From contig DATMAR010000007.1 of assembly GCA_035559795.1 (NCBI GenBank), positions 124,001-188,000 of the forward strand: a stretch of DNA of 64,000 nt. Direction: 5' to 3'. This stretch comes from Fimbriimonadales bacterium. Lineage in GTDB: Bacteria > Armatimonadota > Fimbriimonadia > Fimbriimonadales > ATM1. The translations under genes and the position numbers were made by a program. A model generated the notes under the pieces. The model was not told the DNA's origin. It did not search any database and was given only the letters and a program-made list of their open reading frames with translations. This document shows positions 34,240 through 43,207 of the stretch, piece after piece. Every line of letters starts with the position of its first letter. The first letter of the stretch is position 1.

Positions 34240-35415
34240 GTGTTCGCAAATCGAGTAAAGCAAATTGCTCCTTCGCCAACGCTCGCTTTGGGTGCAAAAG
34301 TCCGTGCAATGCGAGCGCAAGGAAAAGATGTCATTAGTTTCGCAATGGGTGAACCGGATTTCCCTACGCCCGAACCGATTTGCGAAGAAGCGATTCGAGC
34401 AATCCGCGAGGGGTTCACCCACTATACCGACAGCCGAGGAACGCTCGAACTCAGAGAAGAAATCTCCCGAAAACTTCTCGAGGAAAATCACATTCATGCC
34501 TCTCCGGACCAAATCGTTGTATCTTGCGGTGCGAAGCATGCGCTTTTCAATGCTTTGATGGCGATTTGCAACCCTGGTGACGAGGTTATTCTCCTTGCGC
34601 CTTGTTGGATGACCTATCGTGAGCAAGCCATTCTCGCAGGGGCAGTTCCTGTAGTCGTCGAAACGCCCGCACAAAATCAATACCTTCCAGTCTTCGAAGA
34701 CATCCAGCGAGCGATCACTCCTCGGACAAAGGCGATTATTATCAATTCGCCGTGCAATCCTACCGGAGCAGTCTTCCCGCGCAACACATTGAAAGAAATT
34801 GCATCCCTCGCTCTCCGTCATGGCTTTTTCATCATCAGCGATGAAATTTATGAAAAACACATTTACGATGGAAATTCCCACACGAGCATAGCATCACTGA
34901 GTCAAGAGGTAGCCAAACAAACGATAACGATAAACGGAGTCAGCAAGTCTTTCGCTATGACGGGCTGGAGAATCGGTTATGCTTCCGCACCATTAGACAT
35001 CGCAGAAGCTATGGCGACTATTCAAGACCAAGTGACGAGCAATCCCTCGGGCATTTCGCAAAAGGCTGCTTTGGCAGCATTGAGATTAGATTCGAAACTT
35101 ATTCATAAAATGCTCCAAGATTTCGATTCGCGAAGATGTTTCATGGCAGAAGAATTGGCATCGGTATCTGGAGCAAAATTCTGCTTGCCCAAAGGAGCCT
35201 TTTACATTTTTGCGGAATTCGACGGCGCAATCGGAAACAAAATCAAAAACGATATCGAACTCGTGAATTACTTATTAGAAAATTACGAAGTCGCATGCAT
35301 ACCCGGTTCTGTATTCGAAGGACCGGGGAAATTACGCTTAACTTATGCATTGCCTCACGAACAAATTCGTGAAGGAATTCAAAGACTCTCGGAAGGTATA
35401 CGTTCCCTGAATTGA
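34240..35415 (+). CDS. aspC: Class I pyridoxal-phosphate aminotransferase (aspartate aminotransferase-like)
   Basis: 391 residues with a GTG start. The PLP-binding lysine lies in INGVSKSFAMTGWRIGYA (about residue 234). Other class I marks are FAMGEPDFPTPEP, YTDSRGTLELREEIS, NSPCNPTGAVF, DEIYEKHIYDG and the C-terminal RLTYALPHEQI. The Ib-type sequence (as in Bacillus/Thermus AspC) favours aspartate or a related amino acid. Its stop overlaps the rnc start, so the two genes are coupled. Confidence 0.88.
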   Translation: MFANRVKQIAPSPTLALGAKVRAMRAQGKDVISFAMGEPDFPTPEPICEEAIRAIREGFTHYTDSRGTLELREEISRKLLEENHIHASPDQIVVSCGAKHALFNALMAICNPGDEVILLAPCWMTYREQAILAGAVPVVVETPAQNQYLPVFEDIQRAITPRTKAIIINSPCNPTGAVFPRNTLKEIASLALRHGFFIISDEIYEKHIYDGNSHTSIASLSQEVAKQTITINGVSKSFAMTGWRIGYASAPLDIAEAMATIQDQVTSNPSGISQKAALAALRLDSKLIHKMLQDFDSRRCFMAEELASVSGAKFCLPKGAFYIFAEFDGAIGNKIKNDIELVNYLLENYEVACIPGSVFEGPGKLRLTYALPHEQIREGIQRLSEGIRSLN

Positions 35416-36104
35416 AAGACCGTCCCGACGTTCCTATCAAAAACGAAGCGCTTCTTCGACAAGCGCTGCGACACCGTTCCGTTACCGATTCCGTTTGCGA
35501 TTCTTACGAACGTTTGGAATTTTTCGGAGACTCTGTTTTGGGAATGATTATCGCGCAATATCTTTACGAGCAACATCCCGATTGGGATCAGGGCACACTG
35601 AGCAAAGCGAAGGCGACGGTCGTGCAAGAAGCCCCCCTCGCTCAAGCAGCAAAAAGATTGAAGTTAGAAAAATATATAGAAGTGTCTCCAGCAGAAGGTC
35701 CGGGGGGGAAAGAAAGGCCTTCCATTTTGTCTGATGTGTTCGAAGCGCTCGTAGGTGCTTTGTATATCGACCAAGGACTTGCGGCTACACGATGGTTCGT
35801 ACTCGAGCATCTTCACGATGTTTTAGAGCAAGTAGCAAGAGGAGATATTGCAACGACGGACTATAAATCCCGTCTGCAAGAAATCACGCAAGCTCGTTGG
35901 AAAACGACACCGGTATATCAACTAGTGAGAGAAAACGGCGAAGCACACGAAAAATGGTTCGAGGTCGTTGTGATCTTGGAAAACGAAATCATGGGAACCG
36001 GTAGAGGGCGCAGCAAGAAAGAAGCAGAACAACTAGCCGCGAGGGAGGCTATCGAACTCATCACACGCGCAGAAGCAGCGCGTGCAGCTCGAACGGAAGA
36101 GTAA
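35412..36104 (+). CDS. rnc: Ribonuclease III
   Basis: 230 residues with a TTG start overlapping the aminotransferase stop (TTGA). It cleaves double-stranded RNA in rRNA and mRNA processing. The signature YERLEFFGDSVLGMIIAQYLY is at about residues 35-55, a second metal-binding Glu region in ILSDVFEALVGALYIDQG at about 100-117, and a double-stranded RNA-binding domain fills the C-terminal 70 residues (DYKSRLQEITQARWKTTPVYQLV, GRGRSKKEAEQLAAREAI). Confidence 0.96.
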   Translation: MKDRPDVPIKNEALLRQALRHRSVTDSVCDSYERLEFFGDSVLGMIIAQYLYEQHPDWDQGTLSKAKATVVQEAPLAQAAKRLKLEKYIEVSPAEGPGGKERPSILSDVFEALVGALYIDQGLAATRWFVLEHLHDVLEQVARGDIATTDYKSRLQEITQARWKTTPVYQLVRENGEAHEKWFEVVVILENEIMGTGRGRSKKEAEQLAAREAIELITRAEAARAARTEE

Positions 36105-36221
36105 GGTTTTCCCTAACTCCTGTTTGAAGGAGGGTGACTATAACCTACTGGGGTTGAAAAAAGAAATAATGCCAGGTAGTCTTTACAGAATTCTCGCTCA
36201 AGGAGAGGTTTTCAAAAGGGT

Positions 36222-36237
36222 TGGCACAGAATTTGTA
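36222..36237 (+). promoter_or_regulatory. Sigma-54-like -24/-12 promoter upstream of the PEP-CTERM gene
   Basis: TGGCAC, five bases, then TTGT, giving the GG-N10-GT spacing of a sigma-54 promoter (consensus TGGCAC-N5-TTGC, one mismatch). It lies about 100 bp before the PEP-CTERM start. PEP-CTERM genes in several lineages are known to be under sigma-54 control through PrsK/PrsR. Confidence 0.5.
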
Positions 36238-36338
36238 CTTATTTTTTCCGTCTCCGTTCCCACGAAGCGAACAATTTCTGCTAGGAATGCGTCGTAGGAA
36301 CATAAGTACCCTTGTTTTTTCGACTCGGGAGGTCGAAC

Positions 36339-37073
36339 ATGATGTGGAATAAAGGAAAGTTGCTCTGGGTCGTTTTTTCGACCCTAATGGCCGGGACGCT
36401 ATTCGCGCAAATGCCACCCGGTGCTTTTTTGGTGCGTCCTGCTTATTCGAAAGCGGCGCTTATTAATCAGGTTCGTAATGAACCTAAGGTCATGGAAAGC
36501 CTTATGCGTCACTTCCAGATGACGGAAGACGAGGTAATTTCCATGCTTCGCACGCTGAAACTCGAAACCCTTAAAGAGGATATCTATGTGCAGCAAGCCG
36601 GAGTGTCCGCGACAACAGGCGAACTTCGACTCCATAAGGCGAAAGTCAAAAAGGGAACGAAGGTGTGGGTAGATAAAAACGGCAATCCAGTTCTTGTCGC
36701 GAATTGCGGAAATCCAGTAGCGCGCTATGACAAGGCGTCAGCACCCTCCATCGAACCGGTTTTGGGTGGTGGGGCGGCAGAAAGACCACTCGAAGCAGGT
36801 GGGGGAATCGTCGAGGAAATGTATCAAACCACACTTCTCGAACCTCTCCTGCCGGAAGCCCCCCGAGTAGAATTCGTAACAGTCCCCACACCAGAGGAAA
36901 TCGTTAGCGAAGGTGGAATGGGAGAAGCGCCCTTTTTGCCTGCTTTAGGACTCTTGCCTAGTTTGCTTCTCGCGTTCGACACAGGTGGGGGAATCATTCC
37001 AGAACCCGGAACGATTTTCATTTTGAGCGCAGGAATGGGATTGTTGGCTCTCCGCTTGAAAAGAAAAAAATAA
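36339..37073 (+). CDS. PEP-CTERM sorting-domain protein
   Basis: 244 residues from ATG 36339 with GGGAGG upstream. An N-terminal signal peptide (LLWVVFSTLMAGTLFAQ) is followed by a helical region (about residues 30-75) and a Gly/Pro/Glu-rich linker. The C-terminal tripartite PEP-CTERM signal is IIPEPGTIF, a hydrophobic helix, then RLKRKK. Exosortase cleaves and sorts such proteins to the cell surface or extracellular matrix. The body has no recognised domain. A sigma-54-like promoter lies upstream. No exosortase gene is in the window. Confidence 0.88.
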   Translation: MMWNKGKLLWVVFSTLMAGTLFAQMPPGAFLVRPAYSKAALINQVRNEPKVMESLMRHFQMTEDEVISMLRTLKLETLKEDIYVQQAGVSATTGELRLHKAKVKKGTKVWVDKNGNPVLVANCGNPVARYDKASAPSIEPVLGGGAAERPLEAGGGIVEEMYQTTLLEPLLPEAPRVEFVTVPTPEEIVSEGGMGEAPFLPALGLLPSLLLAFDTGGGIIPEPGTIFILSAGMGLLALRLKRKK

Positions 37074-37094
37074 TTCGTCACATCATCGCGACTT

Positions 37095-38198
37095 TCAAAC
37101 ATCGAGCTCGATAAGGGTATCGGGCGGCTCGGCATTCAATGATTCGTGCCCATTTTCCGTAACGGTAACGACATTCTCGATTCTCACTCCGAATTTCCCC
37201 GGCAAATAAATTCCTGGCTCTACAGTAAAACATTGCCCGGGTTCTAACAATGACTTGCTTCCCTTTACGATGTGGGGGGGCTCGTGTCCTTGAATTCCGA
37301 TTCCATGTCCGGTGCGATGAACAAAATACTTTCCATAGCCTGCTTCTTCGATGACCTTTCGAGCCGCTTCGTCTATCTCTTCGCAGCGTTTCCCGGGTCG
37401 AGTAGCAGAACGAGCTGACATATGCGCCTTGTAAACAATTTCATAAATTTTCTTCGCTTCGTCGCTCGCCTTACCGACGGCTATTGTTCGTGTGATGTCG
37501 CTCAAATAATGACTCACCATACATCCCCAGTCCATGACCACTATGTCTCCCTCTCGAATGACGTCTTCGGAAGTGTCGTGATGCGGTTCTGCACCGTTCG
37601 CTCCCGCGGCGACAATGCAAAACGTAGGTATCCCCCCCCTTTCCGACATCGCCTCCAAAATAATGCGCGCTACCTGCTTCTCCGTCATTCCGACCTTTAT
37701 ATTTTTCAGAATCTCGTCGAAAGCCGCATCGGCGATTTCCGCTGCTTTGCGCATGAGTGCCAATTCTTCCGGGTCTTTTCGTTTTCGAAGTTGCGCGGAG
37801 ATATCCCCCCCACATTTAAAAAGCGCAGCCGGTAACGCTTGTTGCATGCGAAGAAGATAATTCGCAGGCATCTCGTCATCTACCGCAATGACGCTGGTTT
37901 GCAATCCCCATTCGATTGCCAACCTTTCGAATAGCGCGTCGGGGTCTTCGCCGTCTTTCCATGTCCGAATGTCCCGTATGCCGGTTTTTTGTGCATGAGT
38001 TGCACTGAGTTCGGGCACAATCATCGCCGGTTCACCTTTTGCGGGAATCGCCATCAGGAGCATCCGCTCTCCTCCTCCCTCGAAGAAATCCGCCAAATAG
38101 CCCATCGTTACGGTAGAGGAGGCGAAATAGGCGTCGAAGCCGGCTTCTGCAAGCAGACGTTGAAATCTTTCGAGCCTATCCTTTCTGAGGGAATTCAT
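37095..38198 (-). CDS. pepQ: M24 family metallopeptidase (Xaa-Pro aminopeptidase/dipeptidase)
   Basis: 367 residues: an N-terminal creatinase-like domain (about 1-135) and a pita-bread catalytic domain. The five metal ligands are visible: Asp in VVMDWGCMV, Asp in YLSDITRTIAVG, His in HRTGHGIGIQGHEPP, and Glu in TVEPGIYLPG and RIENVVTV. It would cleave N-terminal X-Pro bonds or X-Pro dipeptides. Aminopeptidase and dipeptidase cannot be separated reliably from sequence. Converges on the PEP-CTERM gene. Confidence 0.9.
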   Translation of the reverse strand: MNSLRKDRLERFQRLLAEAGFDAYFASSTVTMGYLADFFEGGGERMLLMAIPAKGEPAMIVPELSATHAQKTGIRDIRTWKDGEDPDALFERLAIEWGLQTSVIAVDDEMPANYLLRMQQALPAALFKCGGDISAQLRKRKDPEELALMRKAAEIADAAFDEILKNIKVGMTEKQVARIILEAMSERGGIPTFCIVAAGANGAEPHHDTSEDVIREGDIVVMDWGCMVSHYLSDITRTIAVGKASDEAKKIYEIVYKAHMSARSATRPGKRCEEIDEAARKVIEEAGYGKYFVHRTGHGIGIQGHEPPHIVKGSKSLLEPGQCFTVEPGIYLPGKFGVRIENVVTVTENGHESLNAEPPDTLIELDV

Positions 38199-38204
38199 CG
38201 GTAG

Positions 38205-38398
38205 TAAAATACCCGTCCGTCCAGCTTAGGGGACTGGCAAATAGCAACATCTAAGGCTCACGCTACGAAGTAAATCCCGTAGCATAGAGGTGGAAGGGTT
38301 TACGAGCGGTGGTTGAGTCAGATTCACTTAGGCAGAATCTTCCATTTAGCGGGTGGGAAAGGGTTCTTCAAAAAGTGTTAAACTCCTTTAGATTCCTT
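38205..38398 (+). ncRNA. Candidate structured RNA upstream of tRNA-Gln
   Basis: About 190 bp without an open frame show several hairpins: CCAG/CTGG (around 38220-38236), GCTACG/CGTAGC (6 bp, around 38261-38283) and GATTC/GAATC (around 38322-38340). CTTAG and CTAAG segments could form a pseudoknot. I do not recognise tmRNA, RNase P, SRP or 6S signatures. Orientation is assumed to match the tRNA. Weak call. Confidence 0.3.
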
Positions 38399-38469
38399 TG
38401 GCGGGTCGTCCAATGGCAGGACATCAGACTTTGGATCTGAGAATCTTGGTTCGAATCCAAGCCCGCCAG
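38399..38469 (+). tRNA. tRNA-Gln (anticodon TTG)
   Basis: The acceptor stem TGGCGGG/CCCGCCA, D-arm, anticodon stem TCAGA/TCTGA with loop CTTTGGA (anticodon TTG) and T-loop GGTTCGAATCC are all present. CCA is encoded at 38470-38472. Confidence 0.96.
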
Positions 38470-38569
38470 CCAATGAGTTAACGTCCACGATTTCAGCGGT
38501 CGATGCAATTTCAAAATTAGAGCTCTCCCTCTTTTTTCCTTTTATAAAGAACTCGACTTATGGACTGAT

Positions 38570-38575
38570 TATAAT
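38570..38575 (+). promoter_or_regulatory. -10 box abutting S9 peptidase start
   Basis: TATAAT lies eight bases before ATG 38584 with no ribosome site between: a leaderless-type start. Confidence 0.55.
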
Positions 38576-38583
38576 CTTCACTT

Positions 38584-40959
38584 ATGCGATGGATAGCCAC
38601 TCTTTGCATTCTCTTTCTCAGCTCCGCTTTCGCCGAGCAGGCTGATGAACTGCACCTCTACGACCTCTTTCCCAAGAAGAGTTATTTCGGCAAGACAGCC
38701 CGCAACATCGCCTGGTCTTACGACGACCGGTATGTCGCCTATCTCTGGAACCCCTACGACGTGAAGGGATGGGATATCTGGCTCTACGACACAAAGACGG
38801 GGAAGAGCAAGAGAATCACCTCGATAGAACTCATGGCGAATTTCGATAGGGATATTCCGAAAATCATCGAGCGCTACAAAAAAGAAAAAGAGGAAGAGGA
38901 AAAACGGAAGAAACTTTCGCGCGAAGAACGTCGACAACTCGAGCGTGAAGACGACTTGAAAGAGGAAAAACGAAGAAAAGAGGAAGAAAAAGACCCCGAC
39001 AAAGAGCGACAACTCGATTACAACGGCATCAGCAGTTTCGTTTGGGCGAACAAAAAGCACGAAATTTTGTTCGAATATCGAGGAGACATTTTCCGCTACA
39101 CGATCGGAGACGAGTTGCCGAAACAACTTACGAAAACGCAAGAGCGCGAATCGAATCCTAAATATACGAAAGACGACAGCGGTTTTTATTTGCAAAGAAG
39201 CACCGGCGTTTTCAAATGCCGCTTCGATAGTCCGGAAATCTTGCAGCTCAATCCGAAACTTCCCAAGAACATGAGCATGGGAGACTACAAGTTATCTCCC
39301 GACGAGTCATACATATTGATCGAGTCGGGAAGATCTACGGGTCCTGAAAGGCAAGTTACCTACATCACTTATCGAGAACGATTCGCAGAGGCGAGAACTA
39401 CCGGACGCGGTGTCGCAGACGACACTTTCAAATGGGAATCGTATATGTTTATTTACGATTTGAACGACGATCCGAAAAAGAATCCCAAACATGACGGAAA
39501 GCCATGGCAGATTTATTATCATCCCGCCGGTGAAGAATACGCAGCGGTGAGCATGCACGAAGAACCATGGTCGGAAGACTCGAAAAAAGTCGTATTCGCA
39601 ACGTGGAAACGTGACAAACAAGAAATCGAAATCATCGTGGCAGACGTGGAAAAGAAAAAAGTCGAGACGGTTTTCAAAGAACTGCACTCAGGCGGACCGG
39701 ACACGCATTTTTACATTCAGCCATTTTTCACACCGGATGGAAAGAAAATCGTCGCTCTGCTCGAAACCAGCGGCTATCGGCACCCTTGGCTGATAGACCC
39801 GATGACGAAAGGCGCCACGCAAATCACGAAAGGAGAATTCGAAGTTTATCATCGAAAAATTTCGAAGGATGGCAACACGCTTTATGTAACTTCATGGAAG
39901 GAGCACTCTTCTCGCAACGATATCTATGCCGTGAACATGGCAAATGGAGAAATGAAAAAACTTACAGAGCGTGTTGGCAGTTATGGAGAGCCTGAGTTCA
40001 GTCATGACATGAAAAAAATCGCAACTTCCTTCAAATCCTGGAATGCCTTGAGTGAACTATATGTGATTAATCCAGGACACGAAACTCCCATTACGAGCGG
40101 TTCACATTCCGAAGAATTTTGGAAACTCAACAAAATCACTCCGGAACTTTTCGAATACAAAAACCGACATGGACATACGATTCGCGGCATCATTTATCAC
40201 CCCCCCGGATGGAAGAAAACGGACAAACGTCCTCTGATGATTTACGTGTATGGTGGTCCGCTCGGAACCGCGAAGGATGTGATCAATGGGAATTTCAACT
40301 TATTCAACATGTATCTTGCCTACAAACACGGATATGTCACCGTTTCGATAGACCCACGTGGAATGTCGGGGTACGGTGCTCTTTTCGAAAGAGCGAATTG
40401 GGAGGCACCCGGAGTGGCGCAAGTAGAGGACTTGACCGATGGAGTCAAATATCTCATCGAGAATCATGGCGTAGACCCAGAGAAAGTTGGAATCAACGGA
40501 TGGTCATTCGGTGGATTTCAAACGTTGATGTGCATGCTGACCGCTCCGGATGTTTTCAAATTGGGAATTGCCGGTGCTGGCCCGACTGAGTGGCAAAATT
40601 ACAACACTTGGTACACGGGAAACGTAATCGGAAAATGGAAGCCGGATAAAAAAGACGAAGCGGAATTAGAAAGGCATTCGATTTTGAAATACGCGAAGAA
40701 TTTGCGCGGACCTTTGCTTCTTTTGCATGGTGTAGAAGACACGAACGTGCTTTTTCAAGACACGGTAAAGATGTACCAAGCATTCCTGCGCGCTGGCAAA
40801 GGACCGTTAGTCGAACTCGTCATAGACCCCACAGGCGGTCATGGCCTCGGGGGGGACATTAAAACGGTAGATAGGCTGGAGATTTACGAAGCATTTTTGA
40901 TGAAACACTGGGGAAGTTATAAACAGGGGGGGACAGAGCGAGGGGAAACCGTTTGGTAG
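38584..40959 (+). CDS. Secreted S9-family prolyl oligopeptidase
   Basis: 791 residues: signal peptide (ATLCILFLSSAFAEQ), an N-terminal beta-propeller with WD/TolB-like repeats (about 30-520), then an alpha/beta-hydrolase domain. Catalytic Ser is in NGWSFGGFQTLM, Asp in HGVEDTNVLFQD, His in DPTGGHGLGGD. These enzymes cleave peptides, often after Pro or as dipeptidyl peptidases; periplasmic action is inferred. A very charged Lys/Glu/Arg insert at about residues 95-142 is unusual for the propeller. Confidence 0.92.
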   Translation: MRWIATLCILFLSSAFAEQADELHLYDLFPKKSYFGKTARNIAWSYDDRYVAYLWNPYDVKGWDIWLYDTKTGKSKRITSIELMANFDRDIPKIIERYKKEKEEEEKRKKLSREERRQLEREDDLKEEKRRKEEEKDPDKERQLDYNGISSFVWANKKHEILFEYRGDIFRYTIGDELPKQLTKTQERESNPKYTKDDSGFYLQRSTGVFKCRFDSPEILQLNPKLPKNMSMGDYKLSPDESYILIESGRSTGPERQVTYITYRERFAEARTTGRGVADDTFKWESYMFIYDLNDDPKKNPKHDGKPWQIYYHPAGEEYAAVSMHEEPWSEDSKKVVFATWKRDKQEIEIIVADVEKKKVETVFKELHSGGPDTHFYIQPFFTPDGKKIVALLETSGYRHPWLIDPMTKGATQITKGEFEVYHRKISKDGNTLYVTSWKEHSSRNDIYAVNMANGEMKKLTERVGSYGEPEFSHDMKKIATSFKSWNALSELYVINPGHETPITSGSHSEEFWKLNKITPELFEYKNRHGHTIRGIIYHPPGWKKTDKRPLMIYVYGGPLGTAKDVINGNFNLFNMYLAYKHGYVTVSIDPRGMSGYGALFERANWEAPGVAQVEDLTDGVKYLIENHGVDPEKVGINGWSFGGFQTLMCMLTAPDVFKLGIAGAGPTEWQNYNTWYTGNVIGKWKPDKKDEAELERHSILKYAKNLRGPLLLLHGVEDTNVLFQDTVKMYQAFLRAGKGPLVELVIDPTGGHGLGGDIKTVDRLEIYEAFLMKHWGSYKQGGTERGETVW

Positions 40960-40976
40960 AAAAAAAATATTACAGG

Positions 40977-41030
40977 TGTAGGAACGGCGTAAGCCGCGAT
41001 TAATTTACTTCGCGCCTTGCGGCGCTCCTA
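40977..41030. repeat. REP-like palindromes as an inverted pair
   Basis: A plus-oriented copy (40977-40999) and a minus-oriented copy (41010-41030) face each other across a short AT spacer, like a bacterial interspersed mosaic element. The pair lies between the S9 peptidase and UDG genes. Confidence 0.8.
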
Positions 41031-41061
41031 TCAAGAGACCGTACACAATTATGAACAGACT

Positions 41062-41622
41062 ATGACAAAGCAACAAGCATTGGCGCAAATTGCGAAGCGA
41101 ATAGCGAGATGCAAAGAATGCAAATATCATCCGAAGCAAAAGCCCGTTCCCGGGGAAGGCAATCCCGATGCAAAAGTCATGTTCATTGGGGAAGCGCCTG
41201 GGAGCAAAGAGAATGAAACGGGACGCCCCTTCGTCGGCCGCGCAGGTAAATTTTTGGAAGAATTCCTGCATTCGATCGGGTTAAAAAGAGAAGACGTTTT
41301 CATTACCAACGTCGTCAAATATCAACCACCGAACAATCGCCCCCCCACGAAGCGTGAAATCCAGCGTCAACTCCCCTTCCTGAAAGAAGAAATTGCTATA
41401 GTTTCACCTTTGCTCATCTGCCTTTTAGGCAGTACGGCGCTAAACGCTCTCCTTCCAGAAATTCGCAAACCCATCTCTAAACTTCACGGGCGACTCATCG
41501 AAAAAGACAATCGTTTTTTTCTACCGCTTTATCATCCTATCTCTCCCGTTCCCAAACGAACATTCCTAAAAGACTTCGCAAAGATTCCCGAGTATTTGAA
41601 AAAAATCGAAGCTAAGCAATAA
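41062..41622 (+). CDS. Family 4-like uracil-DNA glycosylase lacking two Fe-S cysteines
   Basis: 186 residues from ATG 41062; a longer frame would translate the REP element. It removes uracil from DNA. Motif 1 GEAPGSKENETGRPFVGRAGKFL and motif 2 HPISP are present. Family 4 enzymes bind 4Fe-4S through four cysteines. The first two are here (CKECKYH), but the position after TNVVK is Tyr and the one in the following REIQRQLPFL is Gln, where homologues have Cys. The cluster is therefore probably lost or incomplete. Still judged a real gene because the rest is intact. Confidence 0.85.
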   Translation: MTKQQALAQIAKRIARCKECKYHPKQKPVPGEGNPDAKVMFIGEAPGSKENETGRPFVGRAGKFLEEFLHSIGLKREDVFITNVVKYQPPNNRPPTKREIQRQLPFLKEEIAIVSPLLICLLGSTALNALLPEIRKPISKLHGRLIEKDNRFFLPLYHPISPVPKRTFLKDFAKIPEYLKKIEAKQ

Positions 41623-41651
41623 TCTTCCCCTTGCACTACCCCCAAAAATAT

Positions 41652-41687
41652 AAAAAACGGTTCGCCTTGCGAGGTAGGGGGAAACCG
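41652..41687 (-). terminator. Terminator of the persulfide dioxygenase-like gene
   Basis: On the minus strand CGGTT pairs with AACCG around a C-rich segment, then six T. The core resembles the repeat at 28880-28913. Confidence 0.55.
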
Positions 41688-41733
41688 CAAAATTAATTCT
41701 CAAAAAACTCTATTGCAGAAGGGTTCTAAAATC

Positions 41734-43176
41734 TCAAACCCCGATTTCGGCCTTCTCTTCTCTCTCTACGGGAAGTCCCTCTGCTTCATATTCCATGAAA
41801 CCTCCCGTCAAATTAATTGTATTTTTAAAGCCCAATTTTCTCAAAACGCTAATTCCGATCGAAGAACGCGCCCCCCCTGAACAGTGGACGACGAGAGGTT
41901 TATCTTTAGGAATTTCCGCTACGTGTTCCGCCAAATATCCCAACGGGACATGGCGCGCTCCCGGAATATGACCCATTCGATACTCGCTCGCCCCCCGTAC
42001 GTCTAAGATTTCCACCTCTTTTGATTGGTAGCGCTGATACATTTGCTCTGCCGTAATCTGCGGAACAATCTCCAAAGCGACATAACGTCTTTCGTATGCG
42101 CGTAAAGCATCTTTCCCGAGCCAACCTCGTACATCGTCGAGCCCGATCAAGGTCAAATCTCGCACGGCTTCGGAAACGTCCTCCTCGGCATTCGCGAGTA
42201 AATAAATCGGTTTTTCGTAATCCAAAAGCCATCCTGCCCATGTTGTGAACGATTCGTCCAAAGGGATATTGAATGCCCCCGGAACGAAACCTAAAGCGGC
42301 TTCACCTGCCGAACGTATGTCCACGAGGAGTTCATCCTTCTCCAAAATCTCGAAAAGCCTGTCACCCGGTAACCTCGGCGGGATACGCAGCCCCCCCAGA
42401 ATCGGAGGACCGAGTTTGTTGATTTTCTTCATCTGCGCGAAATACTTCGGAGGCTCTGGCTGTCCCTCTAAAATCATTTCTACAAACTTTTTCGATTCAG
42501 GAATGGAAAATGCCCAGTTGGAATATTTTTCGTATCCCAATGTGCTGACGGGAATTGCTCCTAAACTCTTTCCGCATGCGCTTCCGGCTCCATGCCCTGG
42601 GAAAATCATCAAATAATCCGGGTTGGTCTGAAATTTTTGCAACGATTCGAACAACGCTCGTGCCCCCACCTCCATCGTGCCTTTATAATTCGCGGCACGC
42701 TCCAATAAATCCGGTCTACCAACGTCTCCGACGAATACGAAATCTCCCGTGAAAACGCAAAGCGGTTTATCAGAAACCGACAGGTCTCTCGTCAAAAAGG
42801 AAATGTGCTCCGGAGTATGCCCAGGTGTGTGGAGGACTTCCAAGCGCAGTTTCCCTACATCGATAACATCGCCATGCTTCACTAAAACGAGATTTTCTCG
42901 TTCAGGAAAAGCGTACTGCCACTCTGCATCTCCCTCACCGCTCAAAAACAACCGCCCCCCCGTTCGTTCGGCGAGTTCACGGCTTCCCGAAACGTAATCC
43001 GCATGAATGTGCGTTTCGGTGACAGCAGTAATGCGTAGACCTTCTTTCGTCGCCTCTTGAAGGTACTGGTCTACATCTCGATTCGCATCAATGACAATCG
43101 CCTCTTTCGTAGAAGAGCACCCCACTAAATAACTCGCTTGGGCAAGCTTCTCTTCGTAAAAGCGTTTTAAAATCAT
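41734..43176 (-). CDS. Persulfide dioxygenase-like MBL protein with two rhodanese domains
   Basis: 480 residues: an ETHE1-like metallo-beta-lactamase domain (about 1-250; metal motif TETHIHADYVSGSRELA, then HTPGHTPEHISFL and FTGDFVFVGDVGRPDL), followed by two rhodanese domains. The first (about 275-360) lacks an active-site Cys. The second has it in VVHCSGGARSSIG. Family role: oxidation of glutathione or protein persulfides and sulfur transfer. It is next to a second rhodanese gene, suggesting a sulfide/persulfide detoxification unit. Confidence 0.88.
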   Translation of the reverse strand: MILKRFYEEKLAQASYLVGCSSTKEAIVIDANRDVDQYLQEATKEGLRITAVTETHIHADYVSGSRELAERTGGRLFLSGEGDAEWQYAFPERENLVLVKHGDVIDVGKLRLEVLHTPGHTPEHISFLTRDLSVSDKPLCVFTGDFVFVGDVGRPDLLERAANYKGTMEVGARALFESLQKFQTNPDYLMIFPGHGAGSACGKSLGAIPVSTLGYEKYSNWAFSIPESKKFVEMILEGQPEPPKYFAQMKKINKLGPPILGGLRIPPRLPGDRLFEILEKDELLVDIRSAGEAALGFVPGAFNIPLDESFTTWAGWLLDYEKPIYLLANAEEDVSEAVRDLTLIGLDDVRGWLGKDALRAYERRYVALEIVPQITAEQMYQRYQSKEVEILDVRGASEYRMGHIPGARHVPLGYLAEHVAEIPKDKPLVVHCSGGARSSIGISVLRKLGFKNTINLTGGFMEYEAEGLPVEREEKAEIGV

Positions 43177-43207
43177 ATTTTTCGAAATCCGATTTCTTTG
43201 AGAGAAA

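Noticed and set aside
34182-34418. 79-residue N-terminal extension of the FecCD permease
   Set aside because: It is antisense to the start of the aminotransferase gene and not membrane-like; the start at 34181 gives normal family length.
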